Shown in pieces: positions 7,709-18,400 of a stretch of DNA of 46,085 nt; position 1 is the stretch's first letter, and each line of letters starts with the position of its first letter. This DNA comes from Opitutales bacterium (lineage in GTDB: Bacteria; Verrucomicrobiota; Verrucomicrobiia; Opitutales; UBA2987). Below the pieces are notes generated by a model. It was given only the letters and a program-made list of their open reading frames with translations, was not told the origin of the DNA and ran no database searches. The stretch is taken from the NCBI GenBank assembly GCA_021772515.1, contig JAJFLU010000029.1, positions 1 through 46,085 on the forward strand, given 5' to 3'. The translations under genes and the position numbers were made by a program.

Positions 7709-7785
7709 GGCTGAACCCAAGTCGGCCCGCCTGACGACATTTCGATTACGCCCCCTGCCGTTCATCAAGCACGCGGGCTAAGCCT

Positions 7786-8997
7786 TTAGACGTTGCCAAA
7801 GGGATCGGTGTAGCTGTGTTGTGGCTCGGTAAACCAAACCGCGCCTTCGTCAGTCATATAAAAATGATCTTCCAGGCGCACACCAAACTCACCTGGCACG
7901 ACGATCATCGGTTCGTTTGAAAAACACATCCCCGATGCCAAAGGCGTTTCATCGGAGCGCACCAAATATGGGCCTTCATGTATATCAAGGCCGATGCCAT
8001 GACCGGTACGATGGGGCAATCCCGGCAATCGGTAGTCCGGCCCCAAATGATAGCTTTCCAAAACACGCCGCGCCGCGCGATCAACATCGCCGCATGGAAC
8101 GCCCGGCTTAGCTGCATCAAATGCAGCCTGTTGCGCTTCTTTTTCAATATTCCAAATGCGTTGAACATCTTCATTCGGCGAACCAAATGCATAGCATCGA
8201 GTGATATCCGACTGGTATCCGTCAACGGAACACCCGGTATCGATGAGAACGAGATCGCCATCCTTCAACGCTGGATCGCCCGGGACCCCATGGGGATGTG
8301 ACGTTCCTTCACCAAATTGCACGGCGCAAAAAGTGCTGCCGGCATCCGCCCCAATTGCGCGGTGCGCATTATCGATAAAGGAGCGCACTTCGCTTGCGCA
8401 TATTCCTTCGTGCAGGATGCGCGCAGTATGGCGATGCACCGCCAGCGTCATCTGTTTAGCCTCACTTAACAACGCCAGCTCCGTGACTGATTTTCTGGCG
8501 CGCTGGGCGGTCGTCATCGGGCCCGCATTGCGTATCTCGACACCGCGAGCGGCTTCGCGAATTCGATCATACAGCCAAAGTGGAGCGTTCGGATCAACAG
8601 CGAGTGTCTTTGCGCCGATGCCGGCCAAGACAGTCGCCACCAGCGCATTCGGATCTTCATCCTCTTCCCAATACTGGCATTCGGCGTCAATCTGCAGCAC
8701 CGCGGCAAGTGAACTATCTTCAAATTTCGGGCAAATGATGACCGCCTTATGCGCGGACACTATCAACGCTACCAATCGTTCAGACTGTCCCCAGGGCACC
8801 CCGGCGAAGTAGCGCAGATTTGAACCGGCAGTGACCAGCACCCCGTCATCACCACGAATGCGCATCTGTTCACGGAGTTTTTCAATACGCGCCTCACGCT
8901 CCTGCTTCCCAATTCTTGCTACGCGCGATGCGGGTGGATTTATCGTGAGCAACTCGTCGTGAGATCTCGAACCACCGACACCATTTATATTTGCCAT
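7786..8997 (-). CDS. M24-family metallopeptidase (Xaa-Pro aminopeptidase-like)
   Basis: A 403-residue peptidase with the pita-bread fold. The N-terminal creatinase-like domain (about 35-165) is followed by the M24 catalytic domain. All five metal ligands are present: Asp253 (LIDTG), Asp264 (YQSDITR), His333 (TGHGIG), Glu362 (NEPMI) and Glu376 (VRLEDH). The family removes N-terminal residues ahead of proline, usually in the cytoplasm; no signal peptide is seen. GGGAAGAAA precedes the ATG at 8997. It stands alone on the minus strand. Confidence 0.93.
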   Translation of the reverse strand: MANINGVGGSRSHDELLTINPPASRVARIGKQEREARIEKLREQMRIRGDDGVLVTAGSNLRYFAGVPWGQSERLVALIVSAHKAVIICPKFEDSSLAAVLQIDAECQYWEEDEDPNALVATVLAGIGAKTLAVDPNAPLWLYDRIREAARGVEIRNAGPMTTAQRARKSVTELALLSEAKQMTLAVHRHTARILHEGICASEVRSFIDNAHRAIGADAGSTFCAVQFGEGTSHPHGVPGDPALKDGDLVLIDTGCSVDGYQSDITRCYAFGSPNEDVQRIWNIEKEAQQAAFDAAKPGVPCGDVDRAARRVLESYHLGPDYRLPGLPHRTGHGIGLDIHEGPYLVRSDETPLASGMCFSNEPMIVVPGEFGVRLEDHFYMTDEGAVWFTEPQHSYTDPFGNV

Positions 8998-9240
8998 TTT
9001 CTTCCCTTTTCAGCCCGCAACACGGGGAATCCGCCTTTCAGCAATTCAATATCAATAGGTCATGCTCAACAAGAGGCGTATAGCGCCCGAAATTCAATGG
9101 AACCCCACAGATCCCGAAAGCCGACTTATTCGAATTGCCGAAATTGGTCCATGCTGGCGCACAAGCGGACAGTCACGCTGGCGCGATTGTCCCATATCCC
9201 AGCAATTAAGCCGATTTCCAACTCTCGATCTCACTGCAAC
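8998..9240. other. Intergenic stretch upstream of repeat copy C
   Basis: Contains the promoter region of the M24 gene. No gene is supported. A 73-codon minus-strand frame at 9094-9315 reads through repeat copy C and starts inside it, so it is more likely repeat-derived than a real protein. Confidence 0.4.
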
Positions 9241-9357
9241 CCAGTACTGTTTTTCACCCGCTCCGGTACGCCATCTCCCAGGCGCTTGAAGCTTCGGTGT
9301 GTTTTCAATCACCATTGAAAGGAAAGAGTGCTCGGCGCCCGACTGGCAGTTATTGGC
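9241..9357 (+). repeat. Dispersed intergenic repeat, copy C
   Basis: Longest copy in the window. The head 9241-9276 is nearly identical to copy B; the middle GCTTGAAGCTTCGG (from 9284) matches copy A; TCAATCACCATTGAA (9305-9319) is shared with B and in degenerate form with A. It is followed by CCGACTGG and TTGGC. It lies upstream of the gene at 9495. Confidence 0.65.
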
Positions 9358-9494
9358 GGCGGGCTCAACGGGTTTAGCGCCAAAGTCGGCTTTGTGGGGC
9401 GCCCTAAAGTGGACACCCTGTCATCGATATTTACCAGAATTTTGATATGCTACGGTCATCTGGAAGGTAGAACGCATCAGGTACAGGATTGAAC

Positions 9495-9944
9495 GTGACG
9501 CCCGCAAACGCTTTGGACCAGGCCGCAATTTTCCAGTCTCTGAAGAAGCTGATTGGCAATTGGCAAGGCACAAACGAAGACGGCCAATGGGTCGGCGTTC
9601 GCTATGAAATGACAGCAAATGGGACAGCCTTGGTTGAGAACTGGACATTTCACAATCAGATGAAAGCACTAACGATTTATCACATGGATGGTCGCGCTTT
9701 AATGGCTATGCATTATTGTCCCATCGGTAATCAACCAAGACTTGATCTAAAACACCGGTCAGCTGATGGGACACTGGCGTTTGAGTGTGTTTCTGCGACA
9801 CATCTGAAGACGTTCAAAGATCCGCATGAACATGCCTTTGACTTGAAAATGAATAAAGACGACACGCTTTATCGAAGCGAAACTTATGTTGAAACGGACG
9901 GACGGCTTAAGCGCAATGGGACGCTGTTTCGTCGGGCGACATAA
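9495..9944 (+). CDS. DUF1579/lipocalin-like protein
   Basis: A 149-residue cytoplasmic protein. The pattern LKKLIGNWQGTNEDGQWVGV, then GTALVENWTF, MKALTIYHMDG, MAMHYC and ETYVETDGRLKRN is that of small calycin-like barrels grouped near DUF1579, often annotated as hypothetical. GTG at 9495 was chosen because AGGA lies six bases upstream; an in-frame TTG at 9489 is also possible, and a stop codon just before excludes longer versions. A terminator follows the gene. No function can be assigned. Confidence 0.72.
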   Translation: MTPANALDQAAIFQSLKKLIGNWQGTNEDGQWVGVRYEMTANGTALVENWTFHNQMKALTIYHMDGRALMAMHYCPIGNQPRLDLKHRSADGTLAFECVSATHLKTFKDPHEHAFDLKMNKDDTLYRSETYVETDGRLKRNGTLFRRAT

Positions 9945-9961
9945 AACCCACACCTTATGAG

Positions 9962-9982
9962 CGGGAGTCCGCTCCCGGTTTT
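9962..9982 (+). terminator. Rho-independent terminator (short)
   Basis: CGGGAG-TCCG-CTCCCG stem (9962-9977) followed by G and four T residues, 18 bases after the stop of the gene at 9495. A second small stem, ACGCGG / CCGCGT, is at 10000-10021. Confidence 0.6.
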
Positions 9983-10194
9983 AGTGCATTAATAGAAAGA
10001 CGCGGCCATAAATGACCGCGTGTGTTGCGTCGATAAATTGAACTCCCAGCGATTAATGGTTACAAGATTGTTCTGCCTGCCCTGGAACGACTGAATGTTC
10101 GGCCTGAGTTTCTTCGCTTACTGCGCGATCAGACCAGTTGAAGTAGCGACGAATAACCGAGCGGACTGATTGCATGAATAAGGAGTTTAAAGAA

Positions 10195-10719
10195 ATGCCG
10201 ATCAAATCAAATATCACGCATAGAGCAGTTGCGGCAGGGTTATTGGCAGTGGCCACCTTGTTGGCCATGCCGGTAATGGCTGAGACCGGCGAAGCGGACG
10301 AAGAGCTAAAGCAAAAGATTACTGAGCTGGATACCAAACTTTTCGACGCCTATAATCGGTGCGATCTGGACACTTTCGAGCGTTATTTTACGCCAACGGT
10401 AGAGTTCTATCACGATCAAGGAGGTGCAACCTTTGATCGCAATACGGTAGTCGAAAACACTGAGAAATACATCTGCGGAAAAGTTCGCCGGCGCCTCCTT
10501 CCCGAGACGTTTAAAGTCTATCCCATCAAAGGCTATGGAGCGATTGAAGAGGGGGAGCATATTTTTTGCCAAATTGAATCTGGAGAATGTGAAGGCGCCG
10601 CCAAGTTCAATATGATTTGGGAAAATGACAATGGTGACTGGAAGCTCACACGCGTGGTCAGCTATGGCCATCGCACTCTTGAGCAGCATGAATTACCTGA
10701 GAGGGGTGAACGAAATTAG
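10195..10719 (+). CDS. Secreted SnoaL/NTF2-like protein (DUF4440 type)
   Basis: A 174-residue exported protein. A Sec signal peptide (RAVAAGLLAVATLLAMPVMA) precedes one NTF2-like cone domain: LKQKITELDTKLFDAYNRCD, LDTFERYFTPTVEFYHD, then FNMIWENDNGDWKLTRVVSYGH. The family binds or modifies small hydrophobic ligands, but many members are uncharacterised. The ATG at 10195 was chosen because AAGGAG sits nine bases upstream; an ATG at 10174 is in frame but has no ribosome site. Its 3' end overlaps by four bases the convergent phosphatase gene. Confidence 0.82.
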   Translation: MPIKSNITHRAVAAGLLAVATLLAMPVMAETGEADEELKQKITELDTKLFDAYNRCDLDTFERYFTPTVEFYHDQGGATFDRNTVVENTEKYICGKVRRRLLPETFKVYPIKGYGAIEEGEHIFCQIESGECEGAAKFNMIWENDNGDWKLTRVVSYGHRTLEQHELPERGERN

Positions 10720-11879
10720 GGCTTCATCTCGGCGCGGTTTGAGAAATGATGCGAAAACACTTCTGAATATGCTTCGGCATCAGTTTCACCATCCTCCATC
10801 GTAAACATCCGCACATGCAGATCATCGCCGGATATTTCTATTTGGGAAAATCCCCAAACCGATCCCCACGCCCACAGATTGTTCAATTGAGGATATTGCC
10901 TGGATTGCCAGTCCCTGAATGATGGATTGATGCTTCTTTGTTTTGATGCGGCGCCGGAAACAATATGCGCCAGCGGCTGAACGGCCGCGCCCGGCAGTGC
11001 TTCTGCGCAGCCGGCCTCATGAACTTCCATTGTGTGCTGATGTCCGGCGATATAGGCATCCGCATAACGACAAAGCACCGGCAATAACATTCCGCGCAAT
11101 GCCTGCGCCTGCTCAAATTTGCTGCCCTTTGATTCCCAGAGCGGGTGGTGCGCCAGTACAATCTTCCACCTCGCGGGCGAATTTTTTAAGGCGCTCCGCA
11201 GCCATTGCAGTTGATTTTTCTCCCGCTCTGTTTGCGGCAGCGCATTGGCGGATCCTCCGGCGTCTCGATCGCCGGTCAAAGACACGCTGCCATCTTCCAC
11301 AATTTTCACTTCATCAAGTCTTGTGGGCGCCAGAAGCATTTCCGTATCAATAACAAATATCTCTACCTTGCCATGACCTGCCAGCGGCCGAACCGAATAG
11401 AACGGACCATTCATGTGAAACGGCCGCGTCTTTTCGTGAAATGCAATCTGGGCAAAAGCGCCCGCCCGCGATGTCAGCCAATCATGATTGCCCAAAGCGA
11501 TATAAATCCGAAAATCATCGTTCCCTTCCCCCAATTTCCCGAAAGGGTCATCAAAAACCTGCTTAAAGCGCGCCGCATCGGCGCCGCTCTCAGGATCGCC
11601 ATCGGCGCCGCGAGGATAGATATTATCGCCAGCCATCGTGGCGAAATCACAGTCCGTCGTTTGACAAAAATGCTGCATGGCCCCGGCAACGACTTCCAGC
11701 CCACTGCCATTCGGTCTGTCAGTAACATAGCCGCTGTCGCCGAAAGCCAGAAAAGCCAATTCCAGTTCATCGCCAGCATCAATTGTCGCGCATGACGACA
11801 ATACCGCCAAACCAGCAAACGCAATAATGCAATGCAGAACAATTCGTTTTGTCAGACTATCAATGTGAGACGGCGCCAT
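10716..11879 (-). CDS. Metallophosphoesterase lipoprotein (purple acid phosphatase-like)
   Basis: A 387-residue calcineurin-like phosphoesterase with a lipoprotein signal (AVLSSC). The metal-binding series is complete and in order: FGDSG, AGDNIYP, LGNHDW, LAHHPL and GHQHTMEV, the pattern of tartrate-resistant acid phosphatases. It should hydrolyse phosphate esters in the periplasm. It lies downstream of and on the same strand as two TonB receptors, so it may release phosphate from the compound they import (inference). A strong hairpin at 12012-12040 separates it from the receptor gene. Confidence 0.9.
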   Translation of the reverse strand: MAPSHIDSLTKRIVLHCIIAFAGLAVLSSCATIDAGDELELAFLAFGDSGYVTDRPNGSGLEVVAGAMQHFCQTTDCDFATMAGDNIYPRGADGDPESGADAARFKQVFDDPFGKLGEGNDDFRIYIALGNHDWLTSRAGAFAQIAFHEKTRPFHMNGPFYSVRPLAGHGKVEIFVIDTEMLLAPTRLDEVKIVEDGSVSLTGDRDAGGSANALPQTEREKNQLQWLRSALKNSPARWKIVLAHHPLWESKGSKFEQAQALRGMLLPVLCRYADAYIAGHQHTMEVHEAGCAEALPGAAVQPLAHIVSGAASKQRSINPSFRDWQSRQYPQLNNLWAWGSVWGFSQIEISGDDLHVRMFTMEDGETDAEAYSEVFSHHFSNRAEMKP

Positions 11880-12011
11880 AAAACACTCTACCTAAATTCA
11901 CTGACGCCACGAAAACTGCAAAGCAGAGAGCCCGATACAACTTCGACTGTTTGAATGGAGCATTCACACAAAGACGGAGCATAACACACCTCATATGTGC
12001 GGGACATGAGA

Positions 12012-12040
12012 CCCAGCGGATGATCGTGACATCCGCTGGG
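12012..12040 (-). terminator. Strong hairpin after TonB receptor gene, possible terminator
   Basis: Perfect ten-base stem CCCAGCGGAT / ATCCGCTGGG with a nine-base loop, 52 bases after the receptor stop. No T-run follows on the minus strand, so it may instead stabilise the 3' end of the message. Confidence 0.45.
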
Positions 12041-12092
12041 CTCCCCGGGGTGGACGCGTCGGGAGGGGCGCGCCTTTCTTTGGCAGGCGGCG

Positions 12093-15000
12093 CTAGAACC
12101 GTCCTCTGACGCCAAAACGAATTTCACGGCCATTGAAGGATGCTTCATCAAATGTGACGCGTGTACGTCCTAATTGCTGAAGGTCCGTTGGCTTTATGCC
12201 ATTATCGGTGACATCGGGAACTTCGGCGAAGATCTTTATACTGCCGTAACGTTCATCGATCGGAAGCTCATACGCGACAAAGATATCCATCTGGTAAAAA
12301 CTGCCGTTGAACTGATCAAGGCCGAAATCATCGGTGAAATCGAAGGCGCGCCCCTGATACTGGGCGGACAACGCAACCTCCAATCCATGGGCTTCATAAT
12401 ATATGGAGCCATTTGCAGTGATATTCGGCGCATTGAAGAAATTTGTTTCACGGAGTAACGGATCATCCTCCTGAAGGAAGCCGAGTGCGACGAGCGCTTC
12501 ATCATCGTCCAGGCTAGGCTCAACGACGTAGGTCGCCTCACTTTCCGTATAGGTTACATTTCCAAAGAAACCCACATCAGAGAGAAAGCCTGGCGCCCAG
12601 GTAAACTGATGGGTGATGCCAAGCTCGACCCCGTAAACTATCGCCGTATCCCCGTTCTGCGGCTGGTTGAAGTTTATCGTGTCTGCATTGGCAGAACCGA
12701 GTGCGCCACTTAGCCCCCCCACACCCGCAACCAAGGTTTGTCCCTCAGACGTCAGCAGGGCTTCAATTGCAGCGAGATCAATAGAAGTGCTGCCGCCTGT
12801 ATCTGATTCCTGTCCAACAAAGATAAAGTTGTTGATCCGCTTATAGAACAGACCGAGCGTCAGCGCCGTGCCTCTCACGGGATAATATTCAAAACTTAGA
12901 TCGGCGTTGAGCGATCTCGCATTTTCCAGATCAGGATTACCACTAGAGATATTTACCGTTACATCGGTCAAATCCGCCAAGCTGATCCCACCCGCGGCGA
13001 TCGCGGCGGCTGCGTCGCTGACGCCAGGGAGAATTGGCGCGGTACCGCCAAAGGTTGCCTCGGTCGAATCCGACGTTAAACCGATCGCGATCGTAGATGC
13101 ATTGCCAAGTTGGCTAAAGGTCGGACGGGCGATTGAAAAACCAAACCCGGCGCGAACCTGGAATTGATCACTGACCTTGTATAACGCATTGAAGCGCGGA
13201 AGGATCTCGGTGTTGTCGGCTGAAGTGTTGATTGTCTGAAGAACCCCGGTTGGATCCAGTTCTATCGCGTTGCTTATCGTGTCACCGGGCATGGAGCCAG
13301 GTGACAAATCAGCATTGGTTGTGAAGATATCCGCATTCAGCGTCAGCGGTGTCGCAAACACAGCGTCGTAATGCTCAACCCGAACGCCGCCGACCAGCGT
13401 TAGTTTGCCGATTTCGAATTCAGTTTGAAAGTAGCCGGAAAAAACTTCTTCCTGAGAGTCGAAAAAGTCGATTTCACTCGGCGTGCCTCCCTGCTGCGTA
13501 AACGAGTCTTGAAACGTACTCACCAAATTTCTCAAAGCCGCCTCGTCAAGAACCGGGATTGAGCTGACGCCGGCGGCCGCCAGCGGGTTGTTAATCGGTG
13601 ACAGGCCTACTGATCCACCCGTGAACAATCCGGGAAAGTCCCCCAAAAACGTGCTGCCGCCATCGGCTGTACCGGCGCCTTCGCTAAATGTCCCGTCCAG
13701 ATTGAGGTCATCATCATTGTCAACAAGTTCGATCTTGTCTTCACGCCGGTCAGATCGTTCATATTTCCCGCCAACGGAAACGGTGTGAAAAACGCCGCCA
13801 AACAACTCCCACTCAAGATCATAGGTTGCGTCAAATTTCGCGGCATATCGCTCATCAAGCGTTTGGTTGATTAAGTCAGTCTCGAAATCAGCAAGCTCCT
13901 GTGTGCCTGCAATATCAGTAATCCCTGCAATAAAGTCTGGATCATTGAAGAGTGATGCATTCGGTACCGGGAAGAAAACATTTACAAAGCTCCAGGGGAT
14001 AAAATCATCGCCGCCGCTGGAGAGTAGACTGTTGGTGTCAAAGAGTATGTCGGTTTGCGGCGCTCGCTCCGTAGCCCGCGCATAGCTGGCCTGGTATTTG
14101 AGATGGAGTTTTTCAAAATCCGTCTCTCCTTTGAGAAACACATTTGCGTTGAGGTCAAACTGATCCTCCAACTGAAACTCGGCACGAAGTTCCGCGTCAG
14201 TGAATTGAGTGACCAAAGCATTGTTGATAACTTCAAAATCCTGGTCGTCCTGATCAAAACCGAATGACGCCTCTGTAGCGGCCGTATCTCGTCGGCTCAT
14301 CCGACCGCCAAGAGTCAGCAACGTATTTTCTACGGGGCGCCAGTCGATCGCGCCAGTAATCGTCAACGTGTCTCTGATCTGGTCTTGAAGCTGGTATGAT
14401 TGCTCCTCGAACGTAATATCGCTCGGGTCAAGAAAGCCTTCGGTTACGTTATCGAAGGCGCTGCCCGCATCGTCCAAGCCAAGGTTCAAAATGCCTTGCG
14501 GCGACACCAGCGCACCGCTCGCATCTGTAATTCCAGGTATGGAAAGAATATTCGAACTTGACGAATCAACCTCAAAATTTCTCAAAAAGCGCCGGCGATA
14601 GGAAGCGGACAAATTAACGCCGAACGTTTCGCCAAAAACTTTGGTAAAGGCGCCACCCACATTATAGCCAAGCCGGTCGGCAAATTCACCGTAGCGACCG
14701 GCGGCTTCGAATGTAACTCTGTCTTTACCGCGGCGAAGCGGCGTGTTGGCGATAATGTTAACCGCGCCGCCGATACCTTCGCCTTCGTCCTGAGGCAGCA
14801 AAGATTTAGAGACGCGAATTTCCGCGATGTCATCGGCGCTGATCCCGTCAAGCGGGACCCGGCGGTTGCCGCCATTCGCCGTGGCAGAATTAACACCATT
14901 GAACTGGACATTGGCGAGCGCTGAATCGAGACCGCGAATTGAAATAAAGTTGCCGTTACCGGTTTCGCCGCTTCTGGTTACGGAAACGCCTGGTATCCGC

Positions 15001-15293
15001 GCCAGTGACTCCGCAACATTATTATCAGGCAATTGACTTGCCTGGTCAGCGGACAAAACGTCAATCACTTGCTTGGCGGTGCGTTTTGCCTCAATCGACA
15101 ATTCCGCATCGCGCCGACGGCCCCTTACGATGATCACATCTTCGACAGTGCTGTCATCTGCAGCAACCGTTCCATCGGTTTGCGCATGAGCAGGTGTCGC
15201 AATAACCGCAGTCGCCCCGATAGCAATCAATCCAAGCGCCGATGTAGATGTTAGAAAACCTTTTAGCGATGATAGAAAAACTTTGCCATGCAT
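12093..15293 (-). CDS. TonB-dependent receptor (Xanthomonas/Caulobacter type)
   Basis: A 1066-residue outer-membrane active transporter. A signal peptide ends at AHAQ. The plug domain follows (VEDVIIVRGRRRDAELS, SQLPDNNVAESLARIPGVSV, GNFISIRGLDSALANVQFNG, GIGGAVNI), then a long beta-barrel ending NGREIRFGVRGRF with a terminal Phe. It has no STN domain. ATG at 15293 was chosen because GGGAGG precedes it; a longer frame from 15341 adds an unlikely N-terminus. It is a paralogue of the next receptor: plug and last strands align closely. The substrate is unknown; the neighbouring phosphatase suggests a phosphorylated compound. Confidence 0.95.
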   Translation of the reverse strand: MHGKVFLSSLKGFLTSTSALGLIAIGATAVIATPAHAQTDGTVAADDSTVEDVIIVRGRRRDAELSIEAKRTAKQVIDVLSADQASQLPDNNVAESLARIPGVSVTRSGETGNGNFISIRGLDSALANVQFNGVNSATANGGNRRVPLDGISADDIAEIRVSKSLLPQDEGEGIGGAVNIIANTPLRRGKDRVTFEAAGRYGEFADRLGYNVGGAFTKVFGETFGVNLSASYRRRFLRNFEVDSSSSNILSIPGITDASGALVSPQGILNLGLDDAGSAFDNVTEGFLDPSDITFEEQSYQLQDQIRDTLTITGAIDWRPVENTLLTLGGRMSRRDTAATEASFGFDQDDQDFEVINNALVTQFTDAELRAEFQLEDQFDLNANVFLKGETDFEKLHLKYQASYARATERAPQTDILFDTNSLLSSGGDDFIPWSFVNVFFPVPNASLFNDPDFIAGITDIAGTQELADFETDLINQTLDERYAAKFDATYDLEWELFGGVFHTVSVGGKYERSDRREDKIELVDNDDDLNLDGTFSEGAGTADGGSTFLGDFPGLFTGGSVGLSPINNPLAAAGVSSIPVLDEAALRNLVSTFQDSFTQQGGTPSEIDFFDSQEEVFSGYFQTEFEIGKLTLVGGVRVEHYDAVFATPLTLNADIFTTNADLSPGSMPGDTISNAIELDPTGVLQTINTSADNTEILPRFNALYKVSDQFQVRAGFGFSIARPTFSQLGNASTIAIGLTSDSTEATFGGTAPILPGVSDAAAAIAAGGISLADLTDVTVNISSGNPDLENARSLNADLSFEYYPVRGTALTLGLFYKRINNFIFVGQESDTGGSTSIDLAAIEALLTSEGQTLVAGVGGLSGALGSANADTINFNQPQNGDTAIVYGVELGITHQFTWAPGFLSDVGFFGNVTYTESEATYVVEPSLDDDEALVALGFLQEDDPLLRETNFFNAPNITANGSIYYEAHGLEVALSAQYQGRAFDFTDDFGLDQFNGSFYQMDIFVAYELPIDERYGSIKIFAEVPDVTDNGIKPTDLQQLGRTRVTFDEASFNGREIRFGVRGRF

Positions 15294-15465
15294 TTTGGCG
15301 CCCTCCCGTGAGTGTTTCAGTCGTCGAACCGGAGGTTTCACACCCCCTTATCTTCAACTACGCACCACGGGAAAAAGCCCGCCAAAATAGTTAGTGACCG
15401 ATTAATCACGCGAATAAGGAGATTGGTTGGAAGCCTTATCACGCCCGATTTTTGATGTTTTTCAG

Positions 15466-18400
15466 CTAGAACGTTGCTTGAATGCCAAAGCGAATTTCGC
15501 GGCCGTTAAACTCGACATCATCGAGCAATCGGTCGGTACGGCCAATCGTTTCTAACGTTGTCGGTTTGACGCCGCCATCCAACACATCCGAAGCCGTTAC
15601 ATAAACAGAATAATTGCCTGACGCCGAGCCTCCGAACCGATATTGCACGCGTAAATCCAAGGCGGAATAAGGCTGAACAAACTCGTCGGGGAAAAACTCC
15701 TCCACAGAGTTTAGTTGTCGGCTTTGATATGAGTAAAGCGCGTATGCACTGATCCCAAATTTCTCGTACCAAAGGCTGACCGTACCCGCGAAAGTTGGCG
15801 CATTGGGAAATTCCGATATGCGTGGAAACCCATTACCATTATCAAGTACATAATTTGTATCCTGAACCCCACCGCTCAGCCGCATGCCGAGCCCGTCCCA
15901 ATCCGCCGGTAATTCACTGAATTTATGCAGGAACGACGCGTCAACGCCATATACTTCCGCCGAAACGCCAGCAATCGGATGTCTGATTTCAACTTCATTT
16001 ATTGCATCCAAATCAAGCCCAAATTGACTAAACGTTTCCGGCAGCAGTGCAGTAAGGTCATCCATAGAGCCGGCTTCAAATACCGCTCGCGCGCCGCCGC
16101 TATTGAAAAAACGAAAATCTGAAACCGTCTTATAATACAAATTGACCTCAAAGAAATTCTGCTTCTCTCCAAAATATTGAACGCTAAGATCATAATTGCG
16201 TGCGTGAATGTTTTGCACATTCGGATCGCCGGTGGTGATCTGCGCAACGCCCGTTTCGAAATCGATATCAACGAATTCCGGGCGACTGATCGTAGAGTAA
16301 CTTGGCCGGGCAATGGATTCGAAGACGCCAGCCTTTATCAGCCATTTTTCGCCCGGCCGATAGCTCGCTATAAAGCGCGGCAATACTTCAAACGTATGGC
16401 GACTTTGTGTTTCTTCCGGGTCGGCGCGCAAAGAGAAATCGCTACTCATTGTCTCGACAAATATTGCCCTGCTGGAACGAAAGTCACCGCGATAATCCTC
16501 GACCCTGACGCCGCCCGACAAAGTGAGCTTTGGATTGAGCTCCAGATCCGCCGACACATATCCTGCGATCGTTTTTTCCCGCGACTCAGTAAAGTCGCTA
16601 TCCGCCAATTCATCTGAGCCAGCACCGGGAAATGTCGACAGCAACTGATCACGAAATGCGAGAATACCAGAACGATCAGCCTCAAGGATGCCCGCAAAAC
16701 CGGGGATCGGGTTTCGAATGGGGGCGAAGTCAATGATACCGCCGGTGAGTAAACTCGTGTCCGCAAGCGTGAAATTTTCATCCCCGTTGAAGGCGCCGTC
16801 AGCGCCAACAGCGTCATCATCGAAAACGACATCTTCGCTGTCTCGCCTTTTCGACCAGCTGGCCTGAACGCCCCATGAGACATTTTTCACCCCTCCCGCA
16901 TCAACAGCAAGATTTGCATTGACAAAAGCTGAATAGACTTCGTTGCTAAGGTTTCTCGACTTCAAAAACACATCTCGCAACGTGAAATTACCGGGGTCCG
17001 CAAGAAGAGAAAACCCCGCCTCAGATAATTGCGGCGCTGGAAGACCGGAAGCTGGGATATCAAATATCAGCTGGCGCGCATCAACGGGACCGACAACAGG
17101 CAAAACCGCTGGCGACAGCTGGCTGAGATCAGCTGTTTGAAAATCTATTTCTGTGGAAAGCGGTATGGAATCACGCCCCTGGGAATACCCACCGCCATAA
17201 TCGATACTCAATCGATTTATTTTGGTTTCCGCCTTCGCAGACAGAATAAGCATCGATCTATCTTGATCTTCGATTTCCGCCCTTTGCCGACTAAACGGCG
17301 AAGCGCCAAAAAAGAAGAACTGCCCATTGACCGGATCGATCGGCGCCCCGGTCATATTATTAGTGTCAACAAAGCGATCGGATTGCTCAAAGCTGGCGGA
17401 TGACCGTGTCGTGTCTATCTCCCGTTGATTATAGGTCGCTGTAACATTGATATTTGTGTGATCCGCCGCTCTCCACTCCAACCCGGTTGTCAGGGCCAAC
17501 ACATCACGTTGGTCATCAAAAACATTAAGTCTTATATCTTCAAGCTTTGAGAGACTATCCGCATCAAGTTGTGCGCGGGTCAAAGCGGCGACGCTGCTAA
17601 TGGGTACGCCATTTACATCAATCGGAAGGCTCTCTGGGGAAAAAACGCCCAGGACATCAAACTGATAGGTTCGTAAAAAACGCCGCCGAAAGGTTGCAGA
17701 GGCGGAAACACCGATATCGTCGTTTGTCCCGAAAACATTGGAATATTCTCCAGCTGCCAAATAGCCGAGGCGGTCGGCAAATTCAGAATATCGCCCCTCA
17801 ACAGTCAGCGACGCCCGCCTCTTCCCTGCACCAAGAGACGATGTCGTCACGATATCCACGGCGCCGCCAATACCCACTGATGATTGATGCGGAAGCAATG
17901 TTTTTTGAACGACAATCTTTGAGGTGGCTTCCGCCAGGAAGCTATCGAGCGGTACCCGCCTTCCGTTACCTAAGCCAGCGGGTGGAACAGTTTGGCCATT
18001 AATCGTAACTGCATTGAACGCCGCATCCAGTCCGCGAATGGAGATGAACTGGCCCTCACCGCCGCGCTCTTCTCGTTCAAATGAAATACCTGGCGCGCGG
18101 CGCAGAGCCTCGGCGATCGTGTCATCGGGAAATCTTCCATCAAGGTCAGAATCCAGGATACTTACAATGTTGTCCACTGATCGATGGCTATTTACAGAAT
18201 TCTCATAGGCGGATCGAACGCCTGTTACGAGGATAACATCGGCGGAGTGAGTTCCAAAATTGAGCGGCAACACTGTTCTTTTGTCGCTTTCCACATGTGC
18301 AGAAAAGCTCTCAGCCTCCTGGCCAAAATAGGTAACAACTACCGAATAATCCCCATCCGGAAGGTTTTGCAAACGATAATAACCGTTCTCGTCTGAAAAA

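Noticed and set aside
9094..9315. A 73-codon minus-strand frame over repeat copy C
   Set aside because: It begins inside the dispersed repeat and the equivalent frame in copy B is interrupted, so coding is not kept.
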